Shown here: one piece after another, positions 59,286-62,185 of the stretch
Numbering within the stretch: position 1 is the first letter of the stretch
How the letters are laid out: each line of letters opens with the position of its first letter
DNA from: Ascaphus truei
Taxonomy: Eukaryota > Chordata > Amphibia > Anura > Ascaphidae
Length of the DNA: 64,000 nt
Direction of reading: 5' to 3'
NCBI GenBank assembly: GCA_036426205.1
Contig: CM071571.1
Coordinates: forward strand, 109,465,257-109,529,256
Notes under the pieces: model-generated
What the model was told of the DNA's origin: nothing
The model's input: only the letters and a program-made list of their open reading frames with translations
Database searches by the model: none
Made by a program: the position numbers and the translations under genes

Positions 59286-61942
59286 TATGTATATATATAA
59301 AGCAGAAAATAGCCGTGTTAGTCCAGTTGCAATAGTGCAGAATAAATGAGTTCTTCAGTATTCGGTGATACCTTTTTTATTGGACTAACAATTTATGTCA
59401 TAGGACAAGCTTTCGAGAGTTATCCTCTCTTCTTCAGGTCAAGCAATACTGATATACAAAGGAATCTATGGCTAAAACAGTGTGGAGAGAGGGAAAAAAA
59501 ACCAGATATTTACTGTAGATAAGGTAGGGTGTTAAGTGTTTGAAGCCAGGGGACAGTGTCAAAGAAAGGTGGGGAGGGGGAGGGATACTGGGGGAGAGAA
59601 AGTGTGGATAAGAATAGAGGCAAGCAGGATGATTACAAGCAATTTTGATAGGGTGTGAGAAAACCCATGTCCGCATTAAGTCCTTTGGTTTTGGTGTCAA
59701 AGAGTCTTATCATTCTGAGTTCAAATGTTTTCCGTTCTTGGGTGCTTTTAAACATTCCATTGAGGATTTTGATTTTTAGATCATTTATGGAATGATCTGG
59801 TTGTGAGAAGTCATGTCCCACAGGTGAGCAGTATCTTCCTTCTTCGTGATGGAGTATAGAGTGTCTATGCATATTCATTCTTCCTTTAGTTTTTGGCTGG
59901 TTTCCCCAATGTAGCAACCTTGGTCACATTTGTTGCACTGAATCATATACACTAAATTCCTGGATGTGCAGCTGTATGATCCTTTAACAGGATCACATAG
60001 AACATTCAATTGGATTACTCCCTAGATCATCCTTCCCATGTTTACTTACCTGGGCTTTGTTATAGTGCATTTTATGGAAAATTCACAATAGCAACACTGT
60101 TTCATTTTTGGACTCTCAGCCCCAAAATATATTTCACATTGGTATTTCTCTGGAATTAAAAACTGCTACAGATTTGACAGGAATAAACCTAAATAAAATA
60201 TAGTTAGAAAAATTAAGAAAATTACAGTATTATGTTATTAGGTTATTTTAACATACCAATCCATTTCAACAGAACCAGCTGTATATTCCATCTTCCAGCC
60301 ATCAGATGTGTTGTGGCACCTGCAAAAATGTGTCATGCACATTTCTTAGTGAAAATGGAACATTGGCGACACATGAGGTAAGTGTACCAATATGGATAAA
60401 TATACATTTATATATAAGTATTTATTCCCCTCTTTTGGGTGTTTACAATTTATAGTTGATTGTCTCCCAAGATATAGATTACAGGAAGTCAGGTTAATTA
60501 TTTATTTAGCATAAAATGGGCAGATTAGTTTGTCTGTATCGTTTCTGGAGAAAATCGGTCATTTATGGTCTTAAAGGCAGCTTTTAACAATGAATGCTCT
60601 TCATCTTGGTTATCATGGCTTTAAATACCCACAGAGAAGGTGAAACATGAACTTGCAGAGAAGGTGCACAGCAACAATTTACAACCCATATTTACTAAGC
60701 AGTAAGTGTAAGAACTTGCTCTGCCAATTGGAAAAAGGGCTGGAGACCTTGTGACTGGACTGGATACACACACAGAGCAGTACCACACTGCTGACTTCCC
60801 GGGAAGCTTTGGCACCACGCCCTGGCACTGTTGATCTCCGATCTGGTAAAACGTATGGGCCCGGGAAAATGAAAGAACCGACACACAGACAGTGTTTCAA
60901 TCCTTCCGCCTCAGTTTATTAAGCATAGGGTAAAGATTTTTATACAGAAAAAAGAATGTATTGGTTAGTGGCGTAACGTGAGCGTAACTTGGGTTAGAGG
61001 CGTGATTTAGGGGCAGGACATGTTAGTGGAATGATCTTGGGGCGTAATTCTTCCAAGACAGGCACTGTCTGAAATACATAGCTTTCTCACTGTCTACGTT
61101 ATAAACAACCTTGATTTCTCTAGCAACTATGTGAGGTGATGTTGCCTTTCCCAGAGAACTAGTCTATTGCTTACTGATTAAAACAGCAAAAAGCTGGCAG
61201 CATAAGAAAATGTATCTCAGCAAAAAGCTGTTCAGGACGTACTGACTGGCGCATGCCCGAGCTGCCATTTGCCTATTGGGTGAGGGGAATCAGCGCATCA
61301 CTACTACGGCAGTATGTAGGGCAGAATAAGTGTCCGTACTCGCGAGGCGAGCGTACGGACACAGGGGTATGGGGCTATTGAAAATATGTCCTTACTCGCG
61401 AGTGTACTTAAAGTGAGTGTCCTTAAACCGGGGTATGCCTGTAGTGACTTTTCTAAAGCTGGAAATAAAATCATAAAAATAATCTCACTGTGCTTTCATA
61501 TTATATGTGCAGCAGAACACAGTGACGTGCCCTGTGATGGTCTACATTGAAGTTAAGTTTGATCAATGTAAAACCTCCATGAAAGTAAGGTTTATATTTG
61601 CATTTGACACATTCTATGCTGTGGAAAAGGACAAGACTATACAAATGTGTTGTCTATTGTGCTTGCTTTTTATATATGGGAAAAAAGACTTTCACATATA
61701 AACGTGGTTTCAGTAGACCATAAAGAGAGGATACTAATTTTTAATGCTTCTTGGAAAATGGTGCTTCTGCTAACGAACCATGTTTACATAATATCAGTGA
61801 CAAAGGCATTTCTATTTTTCAGGTGGGAGACGCATGGATTTCCAACTGCACAAAATATGAGTGTACAAAGACAACTGTAGGTGCTATGATACTGGGCTCT
61901 AGTGTTGTCTGCCCCCCTTTTAATGGCAGTGAATGTCTAAAG
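14115..61942 (+). CDS. OTOGL: otogelin-like gene, 3' portion, at least 27 exons (gene span)
   Basis: Secreted, Cys-rich glycoprotein of the otogelin/mucin/von Willebrand factor family. Otogelins are structural parts of acellular inner-ear membranes (tectorial membrane, otolithic matrix, cupula). The joined exons give about 1,226 codons with no internal stop, in the order VWD3 (second part), C8, AbfB-like, Cys-rich linker, Ser/Thr-rich segment, VWD4 (second part), C8, TIL, VWC-like repeats. MUC2/5 type mucins lack the AbfB-like beta-trefoil between C8 and the Ser/Thr-rich region, so otogelins fit best. Phrases such as [29 protein letters not shown] and RRPVRNCTE match OTOGL better than OTOG as I remember them. 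Splice phases agree at all junctions except 39856/40590. The 5' exons and the terminal cystine-knot exons lie outside the window. OTOG is the main alternative; a BLASTP would decide. Confidence 0.9.
14250..15133. other. OTOGL intron, no further element recognised
   Basis: Contains a G-run near 14350 and A/T-rich stretches only. Confidence 0.5.
15134..15241 (+). CDS. OTOGL: OTOGL exon: VWD domain 3, ILWDKKT strand
   Basis: 36 codons, phase 0/0, donor gtaagt. Encodes [12 protein letters not shown] and then [19 protein letters not shown], the typical VWD 'vLWDkkt' strand. Two AGs compete: starting at 15127 gives a stop within 25 codons, so the second AG (exon from 15134) was chosen on reading frame. 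Confidence 0.9.
15920..17464 (-). mobile_element. putative Gypsy-like LTR interrupted by a foldback insertion
   Basis: On the minus strand it starts TGTCAGGGCTCATAACG and ends AAGGGTTACA, with cagtaaaggttgttgttata as a poly-A-signal-like segment. GC-rich, with gctgggaattgtagttcc. I see no matching target duplication (gataa/atgga), so the ends are uncertain. Confidence 0.5.
16701..17010. mobile_element. foldback retroposon-like insertion with 15-bp target duplication
   Basis: Flanked by perfect 15-bp copies acctgctggataaag (16686-16700 and 17011-17025). Arms of about 65 bases (gcaaggtaggagaagaagg... and ...ccttctttcttctcctaccttgcc) face each other around a loop containing aacgtttcaggacacaaag. 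The right end is a T-run. The long duplication suggests insertion by target-primed reverse transcription. Confidence 0.75.
18297..18904 (+). repeat. solo LTR of the coiled-coil LTR element family
   Basis: TGTAACAGGGGACTTATCCC ... CATCTACA, 608 bp, with a perfect 5-bp duplication atacc on both sides (18292-18296, 18905-18909). AATAAAGCC lies near the 3' end. The first 190 bases differ from 25008-25199 at about three positions by eye. Confidence 0.9.
19086..19205 (+). CDS. OTOGL: OTOGL exon: end of VWD domain 3 (GLCGNFD)
   Basis: 40 codons, phase 0/0; acceptor ttaactag, donor gtatga. Contains [20 protein letters not shown], the conserved CGxC-type/GNFD end of a VWD domain, then [10 protein letters not shown]. 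The preceding intron holds a putative Gypsy-like LTR and a solo LTR of the coiled-coil element family. Confidence 0.93.
19804..20153 (-). mobile_element. hAT-type MITE, CAGGGGTG family, copy 5
   Basis: Reverse-oriented copy ending AAAAAAGTTTGCGCTCCCCTG with a long G-run at the other end. Flanked by perfect 8-bp copies ccctaaca (19796-19803, 20154-20161). Confidence 0.85.
20563..20679 (+). CDS. OTOGL: OTOGL exon: C8 domain, first half
   Basis: 39 codons, phase 0/0; acceptor aattcccacccag, donor gtaagt. Encodes [12 protein letters not shown], then [18 protein letters not shown], the typical start of a C8 domain ('C..l..s.vFapCh..v'). Confidence 0.92.
20969..21014 (-). mobile_element. CR1/L2-like LINE 3' end, tiny fragment
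   Basis: Contains ttacacagtagatgaggttg + aaaaaagac, identical in kind to the 3' tails at 62186 and 63240. Cut short by the Tc1 end that follows. Confidence 0.65.
21019..21191 (+). mobile_element. solo inverted terminal repeat of the Tc1-like element
   Basis: cagttgtgtgaaaaagaaag onward, matching the left end of the element at 55528 for about 170 bases and preceded by TA. No transposase or right end follows. Confidence 0.8.
21221..21429. repeat. 209-bp foldback (large imperfect palindrome)
   Basis: Left arm ttgtggttagagggattggg... pairs with right arm ...cccaacccctctacccacaa. The centre is aaccccttcattaccttagc / gctaagataatgaaggggtt. Essentially one long hairpin. Confidence 0.8.
21448..22250. 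mobile_element. 800-bp foldback element with palindromic ends
   Basis: Each end is itself a palindrome (cattgccttagcggttagcc... and ...ggctaaccgctaaggcaatg). Inside, the arms continue as inverted repeats (gggattcatgcagggggtct with the reverse complement near 22160). The middle holds a third inverted pair (attctcgccactttcccgcc / gcgagaaagtggcgagaat). No coding region. Confidence 0.7.
22395..22410 (+). other. primer-binding-site-like sequence, LTR element copy 2
   Basis: tggtgtccgaagtgag, two bases after the LTR end ...catctaca. Aligned with the copy-1 site. Confidence 0.65.
23068..24057 (+). CDS. coiled-coil protein of LTR element copy 2, main ORF
   Basis: An intact 329-codon frame with almost no Pro, Gly or Cys and long heptad runs. 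The middle has 14-residue repeats: [57 protein letters not shown]. The true start lies upstream: an out-of-frame [10 protein letters not shown] stretch just before 23080 corresponds to EDTLQAARHN of copy 1, so a frameshift separates them. It ends at a TGA made by a tandem duplication. Resembles copy 1 along its length. Its function is unknown; the shape suggests a filament or scaffold protein captured from the host. Confidence 0.6.
   Translation: MPGVTDLLREQLNQKKDGYAELLKNNVKLQEYVFAMYSTARTELDDLKTELDTANAAISAMDEKQSQSDKMGATLKRKYEEALKQITVFQQEVHTLRIELNASQQEVNSVQIEVGVAQKEVQTLHRALDASHHETNSCRTDLEVSRKELHSLTEELDISRKTILHLNLDLKVSQKELQNLNLEMEVSRQETACLQADVQKWKVDCKEALNSTETEKRENLRLKKENSELTEYVKGKNEELQALKEINKLLKEEMFEAEHRLQNQLQGLRTHLQYAKEKQQTLQEEKLQAAKEVQVLQGRLNTQYVPTEQYEELKATLHVFRASLEAELR
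23800..24297 (+). repeat. 256-bp tandem duplication inside the coiled-coil ORF
   Basis: Unit A 23800-24055 and unit B 24056-24297 are nearly identical; B lacks 14 bases. The 256-bp shift puts the second unit out of frame and creates the stop at 24055-24057. Near-identity shows it is recent. Confidence 0.88.
24087..25007 (+). pseudogene. C-terminal part of the copy-2 coiled-coil protein
   Basis: Open frame continuing the protein after the duplication: [20 protein letters not shown], a Lys/Glu/Ala-rich segment ([17 protein letters not shown]), then [20 protein letters not shown] and [17 protein letters not shown]. The last parts match copy 1. The IQ-motif region of copy 1 is replaced by a different segment. 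The frame runs on through the purine tract into the LTR, to 25202. Confidence 0.55.
24995..25007 (+). other. polypurine tract of LTR element copy 2
   Basis: aacaggggaggta directly before the 3' LTR start tgtaacagg; identical to copy 1. Confidence 0.7.
25273..25560. repeat. CpG-rich, palindrome-rich element
   Basis: About 290 bases of GC-rich DNA in A/T-rich surroundings. Contains ctccggtttaaaaccggag (perfect palindrome), gcgcttcaatag/ctattgaaagcgc, and ccggcc/ggccgg inverted pairs. Probably a non-autonomous DNA element. Confidence 0.55.
25561..26809. other. OTOGL intron DNA, nothing recognised
   Basis: A/T-rich without exon-like frames or a repeat family that I can name. Confidence 0.4.
26818..27202. 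mobile_element. hAT-type MITE (CAGTGGTT...AACACTG)
   Basis: Ends cagtggttggtttccaacc and ggttgaaaaacactg are inverted. Flanks gaataaag/gtctaaag agree in 6 of 8 bases. A 130-codon open frame across it is an artefact of C-rich filler. Confidence 0.75.
27487..27643 (+). CDS. OTOGL: OTOGL exon: C8 domain, second half
   Basis: 52 codons plus one base (phase 0 to 1); acceptor tattttttgacag, donor gtaagt. Encodes [20 protein letters not shown] and [20 protein letters not shown], the Cys pattern of C8 ('C.yD.C.....gg...C.Clc.siaaYa..C...g..v.WR'). The 6.8 kb intron before it contains the foldback cluster and the plus-strand coiled-coil LTR element. Confidence 0.95.
28070..28096 (+). CDS. OTOGL: OTOGL micro-exon (PYDCEYYNQ)
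   Basis: A 27-nt exon. Acceptor ttttttcag, donor gtaagt, phase 1 in and 1 out. With the flanking split codons it reads [10 protein letters not shown], continuing into LGEGPF of the next exon. The same 'DCEyYN.gLGEGP' junction is known from otogelins and gel-forming mucins. Too short for standard ORF finding. Confidence 0.9.
28307..28532. repeat. foldback element, about 225 bp
   Basis: ccaagtgagataccaagta... pairs with ...acttgttatctcacttgg; gcagtctcttcca/agagactgc and aggtcccatac/gtatgggacct pair inside. One long imperfect hairpin. Confidence 0.7.
28880..28950 (+). mobile_element. retroposon tail fragment (gcgctatataaataaagacatacat)
   Basis: cgctatgtacattaatggtg followed by ctatataaataaagacatac; the same tail type as 43600-43672 and, reversed, 57495-57560. 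Confidence 0.6.
29143..29310 (+). CDS. OTOGL: OTOGL exon: start of AbfB-like beta-trefoil
   Basis: 56 codons' worth, phase 1/1; acceptor tgtttgtgtag, donor gtgagt. Encodes [20 protein letters not shown], then [17 protein letters not shown]. This is the segment between C8 and the Ser/Thr-rich region that otogelins share with some mucins. Confidence 0.92.
29589..30452. mobile_element. 864-bp hAT-type MITE with (ATC)n expansion
   Basis: Ends CAGGCCTGCACAACTT and GTTGTGCAGGCCTG are inverted; flanks 29581-29588 and 30453-30460 are both ctctaagc, a perfect 8-bp duplication. The interior has a trinucleotide array and a GC-rich half with gcgggccgcat. His/Pro/Ser-rich frames are artefacts. Confidence 0.88.
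29830..30062 (+). repeat. (cat)n microsatellite, interrupted
   Basis: Several runs of cat/atc separated by tctcccccagccccc segments. Confidence 0.95.
31082..31228. mobile_element. palindromic hAT MITE (CAGGTCAGGTTTTCAGGATA type), short copy
   Basis: caggtcaggttttcaggata pairs with tatcctgaatgcctgacctg; ends at cccacccctg. Flanks gtctacag/ctctacag agree in 7 of 8. Same family as 47897-48109. Confidence 0.75.
31691..31969 (+). CDS. OTOGL: OTOGL exon: AbfB-like domain core
   Basis: 279 nt, phase 1/1; acceptor gataaaag (weak pyrimidine tract), donor gtgagt. Encodes [40 protein letters not shown] and [20 protein letters not shown]. The 'S.[10 protein letters not shown]..h....l.l..w', 'aTFf...GL' and 'SfE' pattern is that of the arabinofuranosidase-B-type beta-trefoil (AbfB) annotated in otogelins. 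It is a non-catalytic structural module here. Confidence 0.95.
32288..32425 (+). mobile_element. tRNA-derived SINE, 3'-truncated
   Basis: Starts gtaggagtgggagagggagc, box A cggctcagtgagtaaa, box B ttcaattcccggtgttgg; stops after tgtgcctcata. Confidence 0.75.
32640..33321 (+). repeat. polypyrimidine satellite (cccccagcatgtctttctctctc), left part
   Basis: Degenerate units of about 25-30 bases, almost pure C/T on the plus strand apart from the agcatg core. Continues at 34086-34350 after an LTR insertion. Arg/Glu/Lys-rich minus frames are artefacts. Confidence 0.8.
33322..34085 (+). repeat. solo LTR, Gypsy-like, inside the satellite
   Basis: TGTGAGGAACCCGGAGC ... GCACAGCGTGACA, 764 bp, with ctctc/ctctt at the borders. 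TATA-like ctatatatatgctcagc near 33640, followed by repeated ctgacctcggc segments. Confidence 0.7.
34086..34360 (+). repeat. polypyrimidine satellite, right part
   Basis: Same unit type as 32640-33321 (ctgagcatgtctttctcttt), separated from it by the LTR. Confidence 0.75.
34868..34921 (+). repeat. (tg)n microsatellite
   Basis: About 27 uninterrupted tg units in an OTOGL intron. Confidence 0.97.
35476..35593 (+). CDS. OTOGL: OTOGL exon: Cys-rich linker
   Basis: 118 nt, phase 1 in, 2 out; acceptor ctgcattgcag, donor gtaagt. Encodes [20 protein letters not shown], then [12 protein letters not shown]. This is the TIL-like start after the trefoil domain in otogelins. Confidence 0.93.
36077..36156 (+). 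CDS. OTOGL: OTOGL exon: Cys-rich linker, VEGC..CVYPEDC
   Basis: 80 nt, phase 2 in, 1 out; acceptor gtttgaag (poor pyrimidine tract), donor gtgagt. Encodes [20 protein letters not shown], then CVYPEDC, completing a TIL-type module. It is followed at once in the intron by a (TA)n tract at 36197-36253. Confidence 0.92.
36197..36253 (+). repeat. (ta)n microsatellite
   Basis: About 28 ta units, starting 40 bases after an OTOGL exon. Confidence 0.97.
36698..37078 (+). CDS. OTOGL: OTOGL exon: Ser/Thr-rich mucin-like segment (short form)
   Basis: 381 nt, phase 1/1; acceptor tttttcaaag, donor g|gtaagtac at 37079. Translation starts [20 protein letters not shown], then is rich in Thr, Ser and Pro with no Cys, as expected for an O-glycosylated mucin-like spacer. 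The donor is a full consensus and its phase matches the next Cys-rich exon at 39833, giving the join [13 protein letters not shown]. The same reading frame does not stop at this donor (see the extension entry). Confidence 0.85.
37079..38058 (+). CDS. OTOGL: In-frame Ser/Thr-rich extension of the mucin-like exon (long form, ends in a stop)
   Basis: The frame of the preceding exon stays open for 326 further codons beyond the consensus donor, and the product remains dominated by Ser, Thr and Pro with no Cys, so it looks like coding mucin domain and not random intron. It ends at TAA next to an (AT)n tract. I found no phase-1 donor near its end; the only other one I noted is aaa|gtatgt near 37099. 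AATAAA occurs at 38468-38473. Possible readings are a long alternative last exon giving a truncated secreted isoform, or a formerly longer exon whose donor was lost beside the (AT)n tract. Transcript data are needed. Confidence 0.55.
38059..38961. other. OTOGL intron or 3' flank of the long mucin-like exon
   Basis: Begins with an (at)n tract. Contains a G-run near 38310 and AATAAA at 38468. No exon found. Confidence 0.4.
38962..39545 (-). mobile_element. CR1/L2-like LINE, 5'-truncated copy (3' UTR)
   Basis: Parallels 62186-62760: tagtagatgaggttc, catcaagttcaacct, aggggaaaaataaattcc, ctgtaaagaaccctttcc, ttcttttgaaagctctttgt, in the same order. Only 3' sequence remains, so no ORF. Confidence 0.8.
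39833..39856 (+). CDS. OTOGL: OTOGL micro-exon (ECELNKKA)
   Basis: A 24-nt exon. Acceptor tttcatttccag, donor gtgagt, phase 1 in and 1 out. Encodes (E)CELNKKA, resembling the start of the VWC module before VWD4 in OTOGL ('ECEPQK'). Its small size makes it less certain, but both splice signals are strong and its phase fits the short-form exon upstream. Confidence 0.6.
39903..40143 (+). mobile_element. tRNA-derived SINE, full length
   Basis: gggagaaggagcagctcagtgagtaa at the head, ggttcaattcctggtg (box B), tail actagcagcactatacaag + aatctgctattatt. It sits exactly where OTOGL exons for VWC and the start of VWD4 are expected. Confidence 0.82.
40590..40682 (+). CDS. OTOGL: OTOGL exon: VWD domain 4, middle part
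   Basis: 31 codons, phase 0/0; acceptor tttaatctag, donor gtgagg. Encodes [20 protein letters not shown], then [11 protein letters not shown], a VWD segment. Its incoming phase (0) does not match the outgoing phase (1) of the 39833-39856 exon, so at least one exon is missing between them. No VWC module or VWD start (TFDG) is visible in 39857-40589. Confidence 0.88.
41114..41303 (+). CDS. OTOGL: OTOGL exon: VWD domain 4, end part
   Basis: 190 nt, phase 0 to 1; acceptor gctattgttttag, donor gtaaga. Encodes [20 protein letters not shown] and [20 protein letters not shown], ending in EGLCG. This is a conserved VWD strand pattern ('v.t..Gl.ikW.h..gi.dI'). Confidence 0.94.
41640..42000. repeat. 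(ta)n tract and unclassified repeat fragment
   Basis: (ta)n at 41660-41690, then segments such as aacaatttattccatcag and gttgaccgaaacttcaccc that look like an element end. Not classified. Confidence 0.4.
42125..42339 (+). CDS. OTOGL: OTOGL exon: VWD4 end and C8 start
   Basis: 215 nt, phase 1 in, 0 out; acceptor ctacctttcaag, donor gtactg. Encodes [55 protein letters not shown]. The [11 protein letters not shown] pattern closes the VWD domain; the Cys-rich remainder opens the following C8 domain. Confidence 0.95.
42862..43003 (+). CDS. OTOGL: OTOGL exon: C8 domain of D4
   Basis: 142 nt, phase 0 to 1; acceptor atttattttag, donor gtaagt. Encodes [47 protein letters not shown], matching the second half of C8 ('C..l.aYv..C...g.cv.WR..dyC'). 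Confidence 0.95.
43310..43675 (+). mobile_element. retroposon 3' part with (attc)n tail
   Basis: caccttaaaacacacctgc ... attagattgtaagctcttc + agagcaggga ... aagcgctatgtacattaatg + gcgctatataaataaagac and (attc)n. The poly-A-free, simple-repeat tail suggests a LINE-mobilised element. A reversed copy lies at 57495-57690. Confidence 0.6.
44288..44473 (+). CDS. OTOGL: OTOGL exon: TIL domain
   Basis: 186 nt, phase 1/1; acceptor ttctttgatag, donor gtacat. Encodes [48 protein letters not shown]. The Cys spacing and 'EdCvC..GtilH....lCip...C' are those of a trypsin-inhibitor-like (TIL) domain after C8. Confidence 0.96.
45121..45333 (+). CDS. OTOGL: OTOGL exon: VWC-like module 1
   Basis: 213 nt, phase 1/1; acceptor ttttgtgtttaag, donor gtatgt. 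Encodes [50 protein letters not shown]. 'G..W....C....C..n..........C' followed by a CC pair is a VWC-type module. Confidence 0.95.
45334..46488. other. OTOGL intron; degraded repeat at about 46020-46290
   Basis: 46050-46290 has a less A/T-rich composition (gtggtagagtcaatctctgg ... ccctccgaggcatcaaag) and may be an old retroelement, not identified. Confidence 0.3.
46489..46590 (+). CDS. OTOGL: OTOGL exon: Cys-rich repeat module 2
   Basis: 102 nt, phase 1/1; acceptor tttatgtttgcag, donor gtgagt. Encodes [28 protein letters not shown]. First of four consecutive one-exon modules with the same layout C-x-C...C..CC...C, all in phase 1/1, which points to exon duplication in the ancestral gene. Confidence 0.93.
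46911..46953 (+). repeat. (gat)n microsatellite
   Basis: Fourteen gat units in an OTOGL intron. Confidence 0.97.
47097..47204 (+). CDS. OTOGL: OTOGL exon: Cys-rich repeat module 3
   Basis: 108 nt, phase 1/1; acceptor cttccccgcatag, donor gtgagg. Encodes [20 protein letters not shown], then DPCCFSYIC. Same module type as its neighbours. Confidence 0.94.
47897..48109. mobile_element. palindromic hAT MITE (CAGGGACGCTCAACTCC type)
   Basis: CAGGGACGCTCAACTCCAG and TTGAGTTGAGCACCCCTG are inverted ends; the arms aggtcaggttttcaggata and atattctgaaaacctgacct pair. Flanks cattacag/catttccg, 6 of 8. Confidence 0.8.
48273..48374 (+). CDS. OTOGL: OTOGL exon: Cys-rich repeat module 4
   Basis: 102 nt, phase 1/1; acceptor attcatatgtag, donor gtaaga. 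Encodes [20 protein letters not shown], then HHCCPHYIC. Contains an NTT sequon (potential N-glycosylation). Confidence 0.94.
48491..48595 (+). CDS. OTOGL: OTOGL exon: Cys-rich repeat module 5
   Basis: 105 nt, phase 1/1; acceptor tccatttttag, donor gtcagt. Encodes [20 protein letters not shown], then EYCCPDWHC. Only 116 bp of intron separates it from the previous module, the shortest intron seen here. Confidence 0.93.
49015..49727 (-). repeat. putative Gypsy-like solo LTR
   Basis: Minus strand TGTAACGCCCCATCTAAAG ... GGAGTTACA with cctgaataaaagactgttg as a poly-A signal. The target duplication is imperfect: cttgt occurs after the right end and three bases away from the left end. Confidence 0.6.
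50079..50119 (+). CDS. OTOGL: OTOGL small exon ([14 protein letters not shown])
   Basis: 41 nt, phase 1 in, 0 out; acceptor gctttttgtag, donor gtaaga. Encodes [14 protein letters not shown] and joins in frame to [10 protein letters not shown] of the next exon, completing a module of the 'C.C.n......C..ge' kind. Contains an NVT sequon. Confidence 0.88.
50120..51720. other. OTOGL intron, nothing recognised
   Basis: Short (ta)n near 51457. No exon-like Cys-rich frame or known repeat. Confidence 0.35.
51726..52315. mobile_element. GC-rich MITE-like element (CTAAGGC...GCCTTAG)
   Basis: Ends ctaaggctttggtcccgctg and gagcggggccttag are roughly inverted. The interior is CpG-rich with gacgcgtcagc/gttgacgcgtcacg, a (gt)n and G/C runs. 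Long open frames on both strands are compositional artefacts. Confidence 0.5.
53080..53660 (+). repeat. dispersed repeat shared with 8877-9290, opposite orientation
   Basis: ctgcagaccaagcaatatcc, gttctgtactatgag, tctatagcaaccatttac, cgatcgatcgg?-like 'agatcgatcggcaactt', and cagcatcttggactgctgct all mirror the copy at 8877-9290. Contains (ta)n near 53570-53604. Confidence 0.6.
53881..53944 (+). CDS. OTOGL: OTOGL exon: [21 protein letters not shown]
   Basis: 64 nt, phase 0 to 1; acceptor acatgttaaacag, donor gtaatt (weak). Encodes [20 protein letters not shown] followed by C. It completes the module begun in the previous exon. Lies 3.8 kb downstream of that exon, across a GC-rich MITE and other repeats. 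Confidence 0.87.
54644..54822 (+). CDS. OTOGL: OTOGL exon: [13 protein letters not shown] module
   Basis: 179 nt, phase 1 in, 0 out; acceptor tttttattaaag, donor gtaagt. Encodes [51 protein letters not shown]. The 'C.f.....l.PGqs......C....C' pattern is typical of the region just before the final VWC and cystine knot of otogelins and mucins. Confidence 0.94.
55295..55311 (+). repeat. poly-T run
   Basis: A T homopolymer beside repeat fragments (54965-55260), including ccgtcagaaacgcgtaggag, an element end type seen in frogs. Confidence 0.6.
55528..56845 (-). mobile_element. Tc1/mariner element, internally deleted
   Basis: TA-flanked, with inverted terminal repeats of about 210 bases beginning CAGTTGTGTGAAAAAGAAAG at each end. 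Length 1,318 bp, shorter than a typical 1.6 kb element of this kind. Transposase remains are on the minus strand. Confidence 0.93.
55826..56475 (-). pseudogene. Tc1-type transposase, defective
   Basis: Starts [20 protein letters not shown], the first helix-turn-helix. After KVHHS the frame jumps directly to [16 protein letters not shown], so the rest of the DNA-binding region and linker is deleted. The catalytic pattern is visible: D in WTDET, D in [11 protein letters not shown] in LNPIEMLW (DD34E type). Frame breaks separate the parts (56562-56257, 56193-55996, 56050-55826). Not functional. Confidence 0.9.
57495..57690 (-). mobile_element. retroposon 3' end, reversed
   Basis: tgtctttatttatatagcgc + cattagtgtacatagcgcttcac and agtccctgccccgaggagct, the reverse complement of the element type at 43310-43675. 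Flanked by (ttgta)n. Confidence 0.65.
57700..58640 (-). mobile_element. Penelope-like element fragment (N-terminal RT region), split by a MITE
   Basis: Minus-strand frame includes [19 protein letters not shown] and [15 protein letters not shown], which resemble the 'K.i.IkpaDKGg.iVv...........Y..L.D' block at the start of Penelope-like reverse transcriptases. Upstream, 58582-58235, is a possible N-terminal continuation. Interrupted by the CAGGGGTG MITE and degenerate. Confidence 0.55.
57972..58246 (+). mobile_element. hAT-type MITE, CAGGGGTG family, truncated copy
   Basis: gttaatgcaaactttttttg at the left, CpG-rich core gtcatgtcacgtgacgtcac, ending at catttaatttaaatg without the right terminus. 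Confidence 0.65.
59289..60012 (-). mobile_element. Penelope-like element 3' part with GIY-YIG endonuclease
   Basis: Minus strand reads [20 protein letters not shown], the GIY-YIG motif with its Cys pair, then after a frameshift [49 protein letters not shown]. This is the C-terminal endonuclease typical of Penelope-like retroelements, here broken. The 3' UTR has tattggactaacaattta and gacaagctttcgagag. Confidence 0.8.
60273..60377 (+). CDS. OTOGL: OTOGL exon: [10 protein letters not shown] module
   Basis: 35 codons, phase 0/0; acceptor ccatttcaacag, donor gtaagt. Encodes [35 protein letters not shown]. Follows a 5.5 kb intron containing the Tc1 element and the Penelope-like fragments. Confidence 0.93.
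60707..61440 (-). repeat. putative retroviral-type LTR
   Basis: On the minus strand, gtataaaaatctttaccc (TATA-like) is followed by gcttaataaactgaggcgg (poly-A signal), then ccgggcccatacg, and it ends ...gttcttaca at 60707. The TATA, AATAAA and TTACA order fits an LTR. The 5' limit is unclear and no coding region is attached. Confidence 0.45.
61513..61584 (+). CDS. OTOGL: possible OTOGL cassette exon, 24 codons
   Basis: A 72-nt open stretch with acceptor ttatatgtgcag and donor gtaagg, phase 0 on both sides. It could therefore be inserted between the 60273-60377 and 61823-61942 exons without breaking the frame. Encodes [20 protein letters not shown], then TSMK. The C-x12-C spacing vaguely resembles the start of a cystine-knot domain. 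I do not recall such a segment in mammalian OTOGL. Skipping it also gives an in-frame product, so it may be a chance exon. Confidence 0.3.
61823..61942 (+). CDS. OTOGL: OTOGL exon: VWC-like module near the C-terminus
   Basis: 40 codons, phase 0/0; acceptor ttctatttttcag, donor gtttgt (weak). Encodes [33 protein letters not shown]. 'g..W...C..y.C......i......CPpfn...C' is the last VWC-like module before the cystine knot. The following exons lie beyond the window or past the LINE at its end. Confidence 0.93.
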
Positions 61943-62185
61943 GTTTGTGTTATCAATGCTAATGGCGTGCATGTATTAACAAGTGAAGTGAATATATTTA
62001 ACCCATTATTGTTTAATAAATATATCACTCTTAGGGCCAAAGTAGCTAAATGGAAATCCAAACAGAGTGAAACTGAGGCATAGGACCAAACGAAACCAGG
62101 TGGTTTGTTCAATGTCAAATAACAAAGCTTAATAGCAATATGTCTTTAATACAAACAAACCACTTCTGACAGCAACACATTAGAA
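61943..62185. other. OTOGL intron, nothing recognised
   Basis: A/T-rich. Runs into the LINE 3' tail. Confidence 0.5.

Noticed and set aside
14115..61942. Gel-forming mucin (MUC2/5/6/19) or OTOG instead of OTOGL
   Set aside because: Mucins do not have this order of AbfB-like trefoil, short linker and VWC run, and remembered OTOGL phrases fit better than OTOG. OTOG is not fully excluded without a search.
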